A DNA stretch of 64,000 bases from a virus: IMG/VR virus record IMGVR_UViG_3300040944_000171, positions 1 through 64,000 of that record; one strand, written 5' to 3'. This document shows, in pieces, positions 55,773-63,145 of the stretch. Both the position numbers and the translations under genes were made by a program. The notes under the pieces are model-generated. The model ran no database searches. It was not told where the DNA came from and was given only the letters and a program-made list of their open reading frames with translations. How positions within the stretch are numbered: position 1 is the stretch's first letter; each line of letters starts with the position of its first letter.

Positions 55773-55786
55773 GCGAGCGAGGATCG

Positions 55787-55823
55787 CGGCCCGCCGGGAC
55801 GGCTCACGTTTGCGGGCGGGCCG
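55787..55823. terminator. Hairpin after plus structural genes
   Basis: CGGCCCGCC/GGCGGGCCG, 9 perfect pairs, 19-base loop, followed by TTCCCC. Lies between the 55758 stop and tRNA-Pro. Confidence 0.5.
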
Positions 55824-55831
55824 TTCCCCAC

Positions 55832-55906
55832 CTGGGCGTGGCGCAGCGGTAGCGCACGTGCCTCGGGCGCACGGGGTCGGAGGTTCGAGCCCTCCCGTCC
55901 AGACCA
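55832..55906 (+). tRNA. tRNA-Pro(CGG)
   Basis: Acceptor CTGGGCG/CGTCCAG (one G-T), D arm GCGC/GCGC with AGCGGTA loop, anticodon arm CGTGC/GCACG with loop CTCGGGC (anticodon CGG at 55864-55866), T arm GGAGG-TTCGAGC-CCTCC, discriminator A and encoded CCA. All conserved positions are in place. CGG (read codon CCG) suits the high-GC codon use. Confidence 0.92.
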
Positions 55907-55967
55907 TGTCAGATGTGCTCTTGTGACACCGTCTGAGGAGGTCTGACGAGGCGTCAGGAGATCGGTG

Positions 55968-56003
55968 TGATCTCCCGCAGTGGCGCTCTGACAGGGTCAT
56001 AAT
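55968..56003 (+). promoter_or_regulatory. Leaderless promoter, TGATCTC class
   Basis: TGATCTC at 55968-55974, 22 bases, TCATAAT at 55997-56003, 6 bases, ATG at 56010. Confidence 0.65.
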
Positions 56004-56009
56004 CGGCCC

Positions 56010-56549
56010 ATGAGCGACGCCCTGGTGACGCTGCCGCTGCCCGCCGACGCCCTGGCGGGGGCCTCCGCCGATCTGGTGGCCGCCCAGGTGTACCTCGAGG
56101 AGGCGATCCACGCCCCGTATGAGGACGAGTGCTTCGCCGCCCTCTGGCAGGTGAAGGAGTGGCTGGAGTGGGCCTGCGCCGACTACCAGGCGGCCGGCCT
56201 CGGCCCGGCGGCGGCGGTCTGCGGTGCGGTGCTCGCCCAGGTGCGCGGCCTCACCCAGGCGGGGACGGTGCCGGGCGGGATGAGCCTCGGGGACTTCCAG
56301 AGCCAGCAGCTCCTGCCGCTGCAGGGGGCTCTCGTGGAGATCCGCCTGGAGCCCATCGCGGAGTGGGCGCAGGGCCAGGCGGAGGCCTGGAAGGGCGACA
56401 ACCTGATCTTCTGGGGGCTCTTGGGGACCGGGGTGGGCATCCTCGCCATCGCGGTCGGCATCGACGCCCTGGAGCGGCGCGGCAAGTACCCGAGGCCGCC
56501 CCACGCCCGGCGGGTGGCCGTGACTGCGCTCCGCTACCCCAGGAAGTGA
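56010..56549 (+). CDS. Helical membrane-anchored protein, paralogue of 8960 gene
   Basis: 179 residues: acidic helices (YEDECFAALWQVKEWLEW), the shared VPGGMSLGDFQSQ segment, then one membrane helix (IFWGLLGTGVGILAIAVGI) and a basic end. Same architecture as the minus-strand protein. Confidence 0.65.
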   Translation: MSDALVTLPLPADALAGASADLVAAQVYLEEAIHAPYEDECFAALWQVKEWLEWACADYQAAGLGPAAAVCGAVLAQVRGLTQAGTVPGGMSLGDFQSQQLLPLQGALVEIRLEPIAEWAQGQAEAWKGDNLIFWGLLGTGVGILAIAVGIDALERRGKYPRPPHARRVAVTALRYPRK

Positions 56550-57088
56550 CTGCGCTCCGCGCCCAGATCGCCCGCGACCTCAAGTCGGCCGAGGGGGCGC
56601 TGTGCACCCTCCTCCAGGTGTGGGCCATCGTGGCGGCCCAGCTGCCCAGCCTCGGGGTCTCAGCCAAGGTGGTGAGCGGGGCGGCGGCGGCGCTCGCGCT
56701 GGCGTCGCTGTGCGTCAAGGCCGGGCTCACCGCCGACTCGTACGGGCTGGAGACAGCCCTGCTCTCGATCCAGGGCTCCTGGTCCGTGGTGGGGGCCAAC
56801 CTCGGCCAGGTGGGGGCGCCGCTCAAGGTGGTGAACCTGGCCGGCACGGGCCTGGCCCTGGCCGTCTTCTGCCTGCAGCGGGCCGCCCAGACCCGCCGCC
56901 CCGCGCCGCCGCTCCCTCCCCCAGCGCCCCCTCCGGTGAGCTCCGTGAGGCTGGAGGGCCCCGTGTCCATCGAGACGGGGCGGGCTCCGCAGCCGCTCTC
57001 GGAGGAGCTCGCGGGGCTGCCCGGGGTGACCTCGGTGGAGAGCGGCGCCGAGGGCGGCATGGTGCACGTGGACATCGGGCTCGGCTGA
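56546..57088 (+). CDS. Membrane protein with Pro-rich and beta tail
   Basis: 180 residues. Hydrophobic helices (VVSGAAAALALASLCVKAGL and VVNLAGTGLALAVFCL), a Pro-rich linker, then a small alpha/beta end (LSEELAGLPGVTSVESGAE). GTGA coupling. Confidence 0.6.
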   Translation: MTALRAQIARDLKSAEGALCTLLQVWAIVAAQLPSLGVSAKVVSGAAAALALASLCVKAGLTADSYGLETALLSIQGSWSVVGANLGQVGAPLKVVNLAGTGLALAVFCLQRAAQTRRPAPPLPPPAPPPVSSVRLEGPVSIETGRAPQPLSEELAGLPGVTSVESGAEGGMVHVDIGLG

Positions 57089-57090
57089 CG

Positions 57091-57126
57091 CGATCTCACC
57101 GCCACCCGCCACCGGGCGGGTACGAT
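57091..57126 (+). promoter_or_regulatory. Leaderless promoter, GATCTC class
   Basis: CGATCTC at 57091-57097, 22 bases, GTACGAT at 57120-57126, 8 bases, ATG at 57135. Confidence 0.62.
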
Positions 57127-57134
57127 AGGGCGCG

Positions 57135-58151
57135 ATGGCCGGTCTGGATCCCGATGCGGCCGGCGAGGTCGCGACCTTCGTCACCCGGGGAGCGCTGACG
57201 CTGGTGAGCGAGGCCGCCCGCGGCGCCCTGGCGGGGCGGATGACGGGGAGCTTCGTGACCGAGGAGGTGGACGGGAAGCGGTACGGCCCGCTGCCGCCGC
57301 TCAGCGAGAGCGTCCACCTGGGCGACACCATCGGGGCGACGGTGATCGCGGAGCAGGAGGCGGCCGACCTCGAGGGCCAGCGGATCACCCTGCCCCCCGG
57401 GGTCTATGACACCGTCGTCGGTCTCGACTACGAGCGGGGCATCGTCCGGATGTGCGTGGAGGGCGAGGCGCCCCAGTCGGTGCTCCTGGTGGGCGACCCC
57501 GGCACCGGCAAGTCCATCCTCATGCAGGCGACCCGCGAGGCCCTGCCCGAGGAGGGCAAGTACATCGACGGCAAGCAGATGACCCCGGCCGCGCTCGCCA
57601 AGGTGGTCGCCGACCCGCGCGTCCGGGTGCTCTTCATTGACGAGATCGAGAAGGCGGATCGGGATGCCCAGGAGTCGCTCCTGGAGCTGATGCTGGGCCG
57701 GGTGTCCACGGCCAAGGTGGGCAACATCCAGGAGATCGTCAAGGATCTGCGGGTGATCGCCGCCGCCAACGACCCGGAGCGGATGTCGGCGGCACTCCGC
57801 GACCGCTTCATCGAGATCGAACTCCCCCACTACAGCCTCCCCCAGCGGCGCGAGGTGATGAGCAAGGTGCTCCAGGCCCGCCACGGGGTGGCTGAGGAGG
57901 ATGCGGAGCGGATCGCCAGCGAGGTCGCCCCCCACTCCACCTCTATCCGGGATGCGGAGCAGGTGGCCTGGGCGGAGAAGGAGAACCCGGCGCTCGCCCG
58001 CGAGATGACGGAGCGGATCCGCCGGCGTGCTGGCGGCGCCGAGGCGGCCGTGCCGCCGGGCACCGCACCACCGCGCACTGCACGCACTGCAACCCGCAAG
58101 GCTGCGCCCAAGCCGCCGAAGCCCCGGCCCCGGGCCGCCGCGCCAGCCTGA
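57135..58151 (+). CDS. AAA+ ATPase (MoxR/RuvB-like)
   Basis: 338 residues. Walker A GDPGTGKS (120-127), Walker B VLFIDEIE (165-172), sensor AAND (210-213) and arginine finger LRDRF (221-225) are intact. Residues 238-260 (RREVMSKVLQARHGV then EDAERIA) also occur in the 39580 protein. Basic Arg/Pro/Ala C-terminal tail. Likely remodels protein or DNA in replication or virion assembly; it lacks HerA/FtsK packaging features. Confidence 0.88.
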   Translation: MAGLDPDAAGEVATFVTRGALTLVSEAARGALAGRMTGSFVTEEVDGKRYGPLPPLSESVHLGDTIGATVIAEQEAADLEGQRITLPPGVYDTVVGLDYERGIVRMCVEGEAPQSVLLVGDPGTGKSILMQATREALPEEGKYIDGKQMTPAALAKVVADPRVRVLFIDEIEKADRDAQESLLELMLGRVSTAKVGNIQEIVKDLRVIAAANDPERMSAALRDRFIEIELPHYSLPQRREVMSKVLQARHGVAEEDAERIASEVAPHSTSIRDAEQVAWAEKENPALAREMTERIRRRAGGAEAAVPPGTAPPRTARTATRKAAPKPPKPRPRAAAPA

Positions 58152-58164
58152 CCGGAGGGCTGGG

Positions 58165-58560
58165 ATGCCGCTCCTCCGACCCGGGGTGGAGGTTGACAAC
58201 CGCACCCGGTACCCCACCGCCGAGGTGCGGGCGATCATCCAGCGCTGCATGGTGGGGCGGCGGGCCAAGCCTCCCCGGGTGATCGTGCTCCCTCAGCGCA
58301 ACCCGGCTGGCGACCTGGCCTTCACCCCGTTCGACAGCGCCCAGCCGATCCGGATCTGGCTGGACCCGCCCTCCCGCTACCCCCAGGTGGGGGCCAGGAC
58401 CTGGAAGGAGCAGCTCGCCAAGAGCGCGGGCCACGAGGACTGGCACTTCCAGCACCCGACCGAGGAGTGCCGGGGCGGCAGCTGCGAGCGGCGGGCGGAG
58501 CGCCACGCCACCCGCCAGTACCGCCGGCGGGCCGGGCGGCTGCGGAGGCGGGCACCGTGA
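58165..58560 (+). CDS. Metalloprotease-like protein (HEDWH)
   Basis: 131 residues. AGHEDWHFQHPTEE provides HExxH with nearby His/Glu candidates for the third ligand. The rest is compact with a basic end. GGAGG before ATG. Second HExxH protein of the window. Confidence 0.55.
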   Translation: MPLLRPGVEVDNRTRYPTAEVRAIIQRCMVGRRAKPPRVIVLPQRNPAGDLAFTPFDSAQPIRIWLDPPSRYPQVGARTWKEQLAKSAGHEDWHFQHPTEECRGGSCERRAERHATRQYRRRAGRLRRRAP

Positions 58561-58745
58561 ACGTGAAGCTGGTGGCCCTGGCCCCCCTGCTGCGCCCACA
58601 CCGCGACCGCGACGAGGTGCTGCGCGAGATCAGCGACCGGCTGCGCCGCCTGGACATCCATGTGAGCCGGGCGGTTCGCGAGGTGGAGAGATCGCGGCTC
58701 CGGTGCCCACCGCCCGTGGACGATTCGCCCGACGCTGGGTGCTGA
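58557..58745 (+). CDS. Small helical protein
   Basis: 62 residues, amphipathic helices (DEVLREISDRLRRLDIHV). GTGA coupling. Unassigned. Confidence 0.55.
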   Translation: MNVKLVALAPLLRPHRDRDEVLREISDRLRRLDIHVSRAVREVERSRLRCPPPVDDSPDAGC

Positions 58746-58746
58746 A

Positions 58747-59157
58747 GTGCTCCGCGAGGGCCTGCCGGTCGCGATCCCGCTGACGCCACGACCCCACCGC
58801 CGCCCCAAGCGCCCGCGCGAGTCCGACCTCGCCTACCGCATGGAGTTGCTGGAGGCGGACAGTCAGTGCCACTTTGAGCGCGCGCACGACCTGAACGGGG
58901 CCGTGGGCATGGTGCGGCTGGACCAGGAGACCCTCCGCCGTGACCTCCTCGGCGACCCGACCATCGGCCTCAAGGGCATCCTGGGCGACATCCGCGACGA
59001 GGTGCATGGCCTGGTCACCACCGTCGGCGAGCTCCAGCAGGCAGGCCCCAGCCGGCGGCGGCGGCTCACCTGGCAGCTCTGGGTGCCGCTCCTCATCGCG
59101 GTGGTGGCGGGAGCGGTGGGGGGGCTGGTGGGGGCGTTCTCAGGGCTCCACCCTTAA
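58747..59157 (+). CDS. Holin-like or accessory membrane protein
   Basis: 136 residues: helical region (GLKGILGDIRDEVHGLVTT) then one C-terminal membrane helix (WVPLLIAVVAGAVGGLVGAF). A coiled-coil-plus-helix design seen in some phage holin partners; not certain. Confidence 0.5.
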   Translation: MLREGLPVAIPLTPRPHRRPKRPRESDLAYRMELLEADSQCHFERAHDLNGAVGMVRLDQETLRRDLLGDPTIGLKGILGDIRDEVHGLVTTVGELQQAGPSRRRRLTWQLWVPLLIAVVAGAVGGLVGAFSGLHP

Positions 59158-59252
59158 CCGGACACCGCACCGTCGATGCTCCCCGGGGCGGCCGGGGCGT
59201 GGTACGGTGCGGGGGGCAGCGCTTGCGGGACGGGGCGTCGTCGGAGGTCGCC

Positions 59253-59372
59253 GTGTACACCCACTCCCACCCCCATAAGCACATGGGCAAGAAGGGGCAC
59301 AAGAGCCACAAGAAGGGCCGGAGCCGGGCGCGTCAGCCGCGCAACCGCCTCGGCCAGTTCAAGCGCAAGTAA
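59253..59372 (+). CDS. 39-residue His/Lys/Arg-rich peptide
   Basis: Starts at GTG with GGAGGT four bases upstream: MYTHSHPHKHMGKKGHKSHK, then KGRSRARQPRNRLGQFKRK. No hydrophobic core: a DNA- or RNA-binding or metal-binding peptide. The His-x-His run resembles the C-terminal tails of the 28.7-35 kb cluster. Stop lies inside the convergent hairpin. Confidence 0.72.
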   Translation: MYTHSHPHKHMGKKGHKSHKKGRSRARQPRNRLGQFKRK

Positions 59373-59387
59373 CCGGCCTCCGGTTAC
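59369..59387. terminator. Bidirectional hairpin containing both stop codons
   Basis: GTAACCGG-CCT-CCGGTTAC: 8-base stem, with TAA of the plus gene and TAA of the minus gene within the two arms. Confidence 0.65.
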
Positions 59388-59590
59388 CGCTTGACCTCGG
59401 TGGAGGGGGCGGGGACCCGCTCCTCGCCCCCTGCCGCCTGCCTGAGTATCGCGGGGTGGCGCCGACCGGAGGGGGTCGGCGCCCAGTGGCACCAGCAGGG
59501 GCAGGGCGGCAGCCCGTGCCACGGCAAGTCGTGCTCGCGGGCACCCTCAGAGGTGGCGCACCCGGCGGAGCAGAAACAGATGGGACTCAT
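59384..59590 (-). CDS. Small Cys-rich protein
   Basis: 68 residues: MSPICFCSAGCA, then HDLPWHGLPPCPCWCHW, a metal-rich N-terminal half. Its stop lies inside the convergent hairpin, which supports it as a true gene end. Confidence 0.6.
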   Translation of the reverse strand: MSPICFCSAGCATSEGAREHDLPWHGLPPCPCWCHWAPTPSGRRHPAILRQAAGGEERVPAPSTEVKR

Positions 59591-59602
59591 CCGTGGCCGC
59601 CA

Positions 59603-59977
59603 TCAGTCGTCGTCAGGACCGCTCGTCGCGTCATTGAAGAGGTCGCGCGCAGCGGCCGCCGCGCTCTCTGGCCGCTCAGGGTGCCCAAGCCGCGCCAGGA
59701 TGCGTGTTGCCCGTGATCCGAAGGCATCGAAGTGAGGCGGGAACCAACCGTGAGCCTCCTGGATCCACGACGCCCTCATCCCCTCCCGCTCGCCCCAGTC
59801 GCGGAGCACGGGTAGCTCAGCCATGACGTGCAGGAACGGCCCGCGCCTGGCTTTCCCGCCGATCACGGTCCCGCTGTAGTCAAGGTTCTCGTGGATGGCG
59901 ACGCCCCCGTCAGCCGCGAAGCGGCACGCCTCCATGATCTCTCTGAGTGGGAAGTAGCGCTCGCGGAGTTCACCCAT
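59603..59977 (-). CDS. Hypothetical protein
   Basis: 124 residues, mixed alpha/beta (AADGGVAIHENLDYSGTVIG, then GPFLHVMAELPVL). No family. Overlaps the upstream gene by eight bases. Confidence 0.6.
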   Translation of the reverse strand: MGELRERYFPLREIMEACRFAADGGVAIHENLDYSGTVIGGKARRGPFLHVMAELPVLRDWGEREGMRASWIQEAHGWFPPHFDAFGSRATRILARLGHPERPESAAAAARDLFNDATSGPDDD

Positions 59978-60629
59978 TCGGCCGTTCCCGAGCCTCCCTA
60001 CCGCCCTTGCCCATCGCAGCGATCAGCTCATCGGGGCGCGAGGTCACAGCGTCATGCACGAGGGCATGGGTTGGGCCGCAGGCCGTCGCGCTGTACCGTT
60101 CCCCGCACTGGGGACAGGTGACGCGGGGTTCCCACGCCTCAAGGAGCGACCGCCGACGGGCGGCGAGGCGGATCAGCTCATCCCGTTGGGCCACGAGGTC
60201 GTGCACCTGGCGCTGGAGCATGGTGATCTCGGCAACCGCTCCGGGGTTGGCAGGATTCGTCACCGCCCTTCCCGAGAATCTCCTGTTGCGTGCCGGGTTA
60301 TCGGCCGAGTGCGAGTGGTGGGTGGGGGCACCCGCCGCTGCGTAGAGGGCGTGGAAGATGCCCTCCACGGGCTTCTGATCCGCCAGGCAGGCGGCGAGGC
60401 AGCCGGGGCAGCACAGTGCGTCAGGGTCGGTGCAACCACCGCCGAGTGACCACCCGGGCCCGCCCTTGGCGAACCGATCCTTGCCGCATAGCGTCGGCCC
60501 CGGCGTCCCGTGGTGGGTCGCCCCGACGAGGCAGACCTCGTGGAGCGGCCGGCCATCGACCAGACCGCCGAAGGCCCACTGGAGCGTCTCATAGGCCACG
60601 ATTTCGTCGGCGCTCGGCGTCTCAGTCAT
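59970..60629 (-). CDS. Hypothetical zinc-site protein
   Basis: 219 residues. CLVGATHHGTPGPTLCG, CCPGCLAAC and CPQCGERYSATAC provide several Cys clusters around a coiled helix (EITMLQRQVHDLVAQRDEL). The second ATG is chosen for the GAGGG eight bases upstream; the first is too close to it. Confidence 0.6.
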   Translation of the reverse strand: MTETPSADEIVAYETLQWAFGGLVDGRPLHEVCLVGATHHGTPGPTLCGKDRFAKGGPGWSLGGGCTDPDALCCPGCLAACLADQKPVEGIFHALYAAAGAPTHHSHSADNPARNRRFSGRAVTNPANPGAVAEITMLQRQVHDLVAQRDELIRLAARRRSLLEAWEPRVTCPQCGERYSATACGPTHALVHDAVTSRPDELIAAMGKGGREARERPNG

Positions 60630-60912
60630 GTGTGACATCCCTCGGTTGGTCCGCTGAATCTCTGCTCAGGTGAGGCTCACGCTCAGCTTGCCTTCTCAGT
60701 GCGGCCACTACAGCCGGGGATGATCCCAGCGGCACATCCACGGGGAGCCCGCCCATCAACTTCGCCACCGTTTTCACCGTCCGTACAAAGAGGGGCAAAT
60801 CAACGGGCTCCCCTACTGGAGGATTGAAGGCAGCGAGGAAGGTGGCTTGGGGGTCGCCCTCTATGCGATCAGCTGCGCGCCGCAAGAGGTCGGGCAGTCT
60901 GAGGTTAGGCAT
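60622..60912 (-). CDS. Hypothetical protein with SRD-ADQ tail
   Basis: 96 residues. LRLPDLLRRAADRIEGDP opens a small helical protein; it ends SRDSADQPRDVTHD. The 21-base stretch coding SRDSADQ is repeated with two changes at the end of the 61330 gene. Confidence 0.6.
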   Translation of the reverse strand: MPNLRLPDLLRRAADRIEGDPQATFLAAFNPPVGEPVDLPLFVRTVKTVAKLMGGLPVDVPLGSSPAVVAALRRQAEREPHLSRDSADQPRDVTHD

Positions 60913-61096
60913 GGGGATCTCTGCTCACGATGTAGAGGCGATCCACATATCCCTCGGGTGGGGGCGGTGTCAGGGGCGCCCAATGCAGCCCGAGCCGCGA
61001 CACCGTCCGCCCCTGGCAGGTGCAGACGTAGGAGGCATTGAGGCCGTGGCCGCGCCAGTTGGCGTCCTTGTCCGCGCAGGCGCACATCAGGGTCAT
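60905..61096 (-). CDS. Small Cys-rich protein
   Basis: 63 residues with CACADKD and YVCTCQG, a CxC/CxC metal site. Ends IVSRDPHA, again with the AGCAGAGAT DNA motif. Confidence 0.58.
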   Translation of the reverse strand: MTLMCACADKDANWRGHGLNASYVCTCQGRTVSRLGLHWAPLTPPPPEGYVDRLYIVSRDPHA

Positions 61097-61132
61097 GCGT
61101 CAGTGCTCATGGGAATCTCTGCTACCGACCAC

Positions 61133-61333
61133 CTAGACGGCCTTGTTGGGGTCGGTGATCCCGGCCAGCTTGACCAGCTTGTCGAGCACGACCAGCCCCT
61201 CGTTGAGGTTCCCCAGGTAGTCGAGTTGCTTGCTCTTAGGCAGGGCGTGGTGCATCTCTAGGATGGCCTCGCGGGCGTTGGCGGGCGAGAACGACTCCGG
61301 CTCGGGCTGGGCGGCGGTGGCGTCAGTGGTCAT
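61133..61333 (-). CDS. Small hypothetical protein
   Basis: 66 residues, helical C-terminal half (QLDYLGNLNEGLVVLDKLV). GAGGAG precedes ATG, supplied by the end of the upstream gene. Confidence 0.6.
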   Translation of the reverse strand: MTTDATAAQPEPESFSPANAREAILEMHHALPKSKQLDYLGNLNEGLVVLDKLVKLAGITDPNKAV

Positions 61334-61668
61334 GGTTTCTCCTCTTGGTCTGCTAAATCTCTGCTTCCAGCGGTGTTATCAGCGCCAAAGAAGGCGAGCA
61401 CCTCGGCGGACTCTGGGGGTACCGCTGCCTGAACCACCCGACGACCAGCGACAAACGCATTGAAGTCGTCTGCCGCGTGCCACCAGCACTGGAAACCCCA
61501 CACAACCGATCCATCCTCTAGCACGATCTTGGGGTTTGGGTGCTTGACGAGGCGTAGATAATCTCCGATCTCTCCAGGCGGGTAATCGTCTCCGACATAC
61601 TCACCAAAGCCGATCAGGCGCACCTCATCATCGTCAGCGCTCAAAATGGCAACCACGCGCTCGCTCAT
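61330..61668 (-). CDS. Hypothetical protein with SRD-ADQ tail
   Basis: 112 residues. Beta-rich (VVAILSADDDEVRLIGFGEY, then IVLEDGSVVWGFQCWW). Ends SRDLADQEEKP. ATGA couplings on both sides. Confidence 0.62.
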   Translation of the reverse strand: MSERVVAILSADDDEVRLIGFGEYVGDDYPPGEIGDYLRLVKHPNPKIVLEDGSVVWGFQCWWHAADDFNAFVAGRRVVQAAVPPESAEVLAFFGADNTAGSRDLADQEEKP

Positions 61669-62231
61669 GTCTCTCGCACTCCGAAGCTATCGGGCTCGGC
61701 GGCCCACTCCAGGGCGCACGGCGCGCAGAGCCGCCAGGGATTGTCCTCGCCGCCCTCGCCGTCCAGTTTCCCGTGACACGACGGGCAGCGGCCCATGCGG
61801 GCCTCCTTCCACGCCGGGCCGATCTCTCCGGGGCCGAGCCCCAGGCGAACGTAGAGCGCCCGGTACTCCTCGGACGGCGGGGTGAGGACGAACGGCGGGG
61901 TGCCGATCTCCTCGGCGCTCATGCCGCCGCCCAGCGCGGAGAGCCGGTCTACCTCGCCCTGGAGCCGCGTGACCTCCTCGGTGAGCGTCTCCGCGATGGT
62001 GCGCCATTCCTCGGCGTCTCTGTTACCAGGCCGATCCTGGCAGTCGATGCCGCAGAGGGGGCAGGTGCCCACGTCGCGAAGGGCGCGGTGGTGCTCACAC
62101 TCAGCGTCGTGACGGCCCGCAGCGGCAGCGGCCTGATGGGCAGGGCGGCAGCGGGTTCGCCAGGCGATCAGTTGCCCCTCGGTCACCCCGAGAATCGCGG
62201 CGTCCAGGGAGAGGAGATCAGCGTCGTTCAT
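61665..62231 (-). CDS. Zinc-ribbon and coiled-coil protein
   Basis: 188 residues: CPLCGIDCQD, a coiled helix (IAETLTEEVTRLQGEVDRL), then CPSCHGK...CAPC. Likely nucleic-acid or protein binding. Confidence 0.62.
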   Translation of the reverse strand: MNDADLLSLDAAILGVTEGQLIAWRTRCRPAHQAAAAAGRHDAECEHHRALRDVGTCPLCGIDCQDRPGNRDAEEWRTIAETLTEEVTRLQGEVDRLSALGGGMSAEEIGTPPFVLTPPSEEYRALYVRLGLGPGEIGPAWKEARMGRCPSCHGKLDGEGGEDNPWRLCAPCALEWAAEPDSFGVRET

Positions 62232-62518
62232 GCCGGAACCTCGGCGCTGATGGCGGGGGCGACCTCGAAGACGTGGACGATGATGAGCCCGCCGATGAGA
62301 TGGCCCATCCCGATGCTCCTGACAATCCGCAGCGAGGCCGGGATCTCCTGTCCGGTATTGATGCAGAGGTAGTGGTGCTCCGTCTCGGGGAGGGCATCCC
62401 CGTGGAGCGCCCAGATGCAGACGGTGCCGCCCCGCTCCCGGCAGTACAGCGGCGGATGGGTGAGGCGCACGGTGGTGACCCCGTCCAGCATGAGCGGGTA
62501 CTTGAACACGGCGAGCAT
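62228..62518 (-). CDS. Small beta phage protein (DUF7352-like)
   Basis: 96 residues: MLAVFKYPLMLDGVTTVRL, CIWALHGD and GTGH-like SIGMGHLIGG follow a widespread small phage protein pattern of unknown role. GGGAGA RBS. Confidence 0.65.
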   Translation of the reverse strand: MLAVFKYPLMLDGVTTVRLTHPPLYCRERGGTVCIWALHGDALPETEHHYLCINTGQEIPASLRIVRSIGMGHLIGGLIIVHVFEVAPAISAEVPA

Positions 62519-62531
62519 TGAGGATCTCCCT

Positions 62532-62885
62532 TTACGGCGATGGGGTTGCGGTAGTGAGCGGATAGATGGAGGGCGGCGGGATCTCCGCCGTTGGCAGCGG
62601 GGTGGTGAGGTAGACGCCGGCGCAGGGCGACGATCCGGCGGGCGGCGGCCAGCTGGAGCACGCGGGGGTGGCATACGGCGTCGGCGTCGGGGTGCCGAAC
62701 GTGAAGCTGGGCACCGGGGCGTAGGTCGGCCCCGTCCAGGTGCCGGAGGGCGTGAGGCTGGGCGTGGCCAGCTGCACCACGAGCGGAGAGCCCGGGCCGA
62801 GATCCCAGATCACCAGCACCACGACGCCAGCCACGACCAGGATGGCCAAGATCATGAGCAGGCCACGGAGGACGGCGGTCATCAT
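62532..62885 (-). CDS. Membrane-anchored Pro/Thr-rich protein
   Basis: 117 residues: N-terminal membrane helix (LMILAILVVAGVVVLVIW) and a Pro/Thr/Ser-rich outer part with two Cys. Resembles a surface stalk, like the 44722 protein. Confidence 0.62.
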   Translation of the reverse strand: MMTAVLRGLLMILAILVVAGVVVLVIWDLGPGSPLVVQLATPSLTPSGTWTGPTYAPVPSFTFGTPTPTPYATPACSSWPPPAGSSPCAGVYLTTPLPTAEIPPPSIYPLTTATPSP

Positions 62886-63145
62886 CCACGCTCTCCGTCG
62901 GGGTGGCAGCGGTAGCAGCGGGCGGTGCCGGGCACGGCGGACAGCCGGAACGGCAGAGCCCGCTCAGCCGCCTCGCGGAGGACCTTCCCCGTGACGGCTA
63001 GCGACACCCCGGCCTGCTCATCGAGGTCGAAGGTGCCGTCGGTGTGGAACCGCACCAGGCAGCGGCCGCAGTCGGAGCACATCTCCTCCTCGATCACGGG
63101 AGCATCGGGCGCAGGGGGCGCGGGACGCGACCAGGGGAACCTCAT
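62882..63145 (-). CDS. Small zinc-ribbon protein
   Basis: 87 residues. MCSDCGRCLVRFHTDG and ARCYRCHPD supply the metal site. ATGA coupling both sides. Confidence 0.65.
   Translation of the reverse strand: MRFPWSRPAPPAPDAPVIEEEMCSDCGRCLVRFHTDGTFDLDEQAGVSLAVTGKVLREAAERALPFRLSAVPGTARCYRCHPDGERG

Noticed and set aside
57135-58151. Viral genome-packaging ATPase
   Set aside because: Motifs (GDPGTGKS, LFIDEIE, LRDRF) fit MoxR/RuvB-type AAA+ proteins; no terminase nuclease or FtsK/HerA features.
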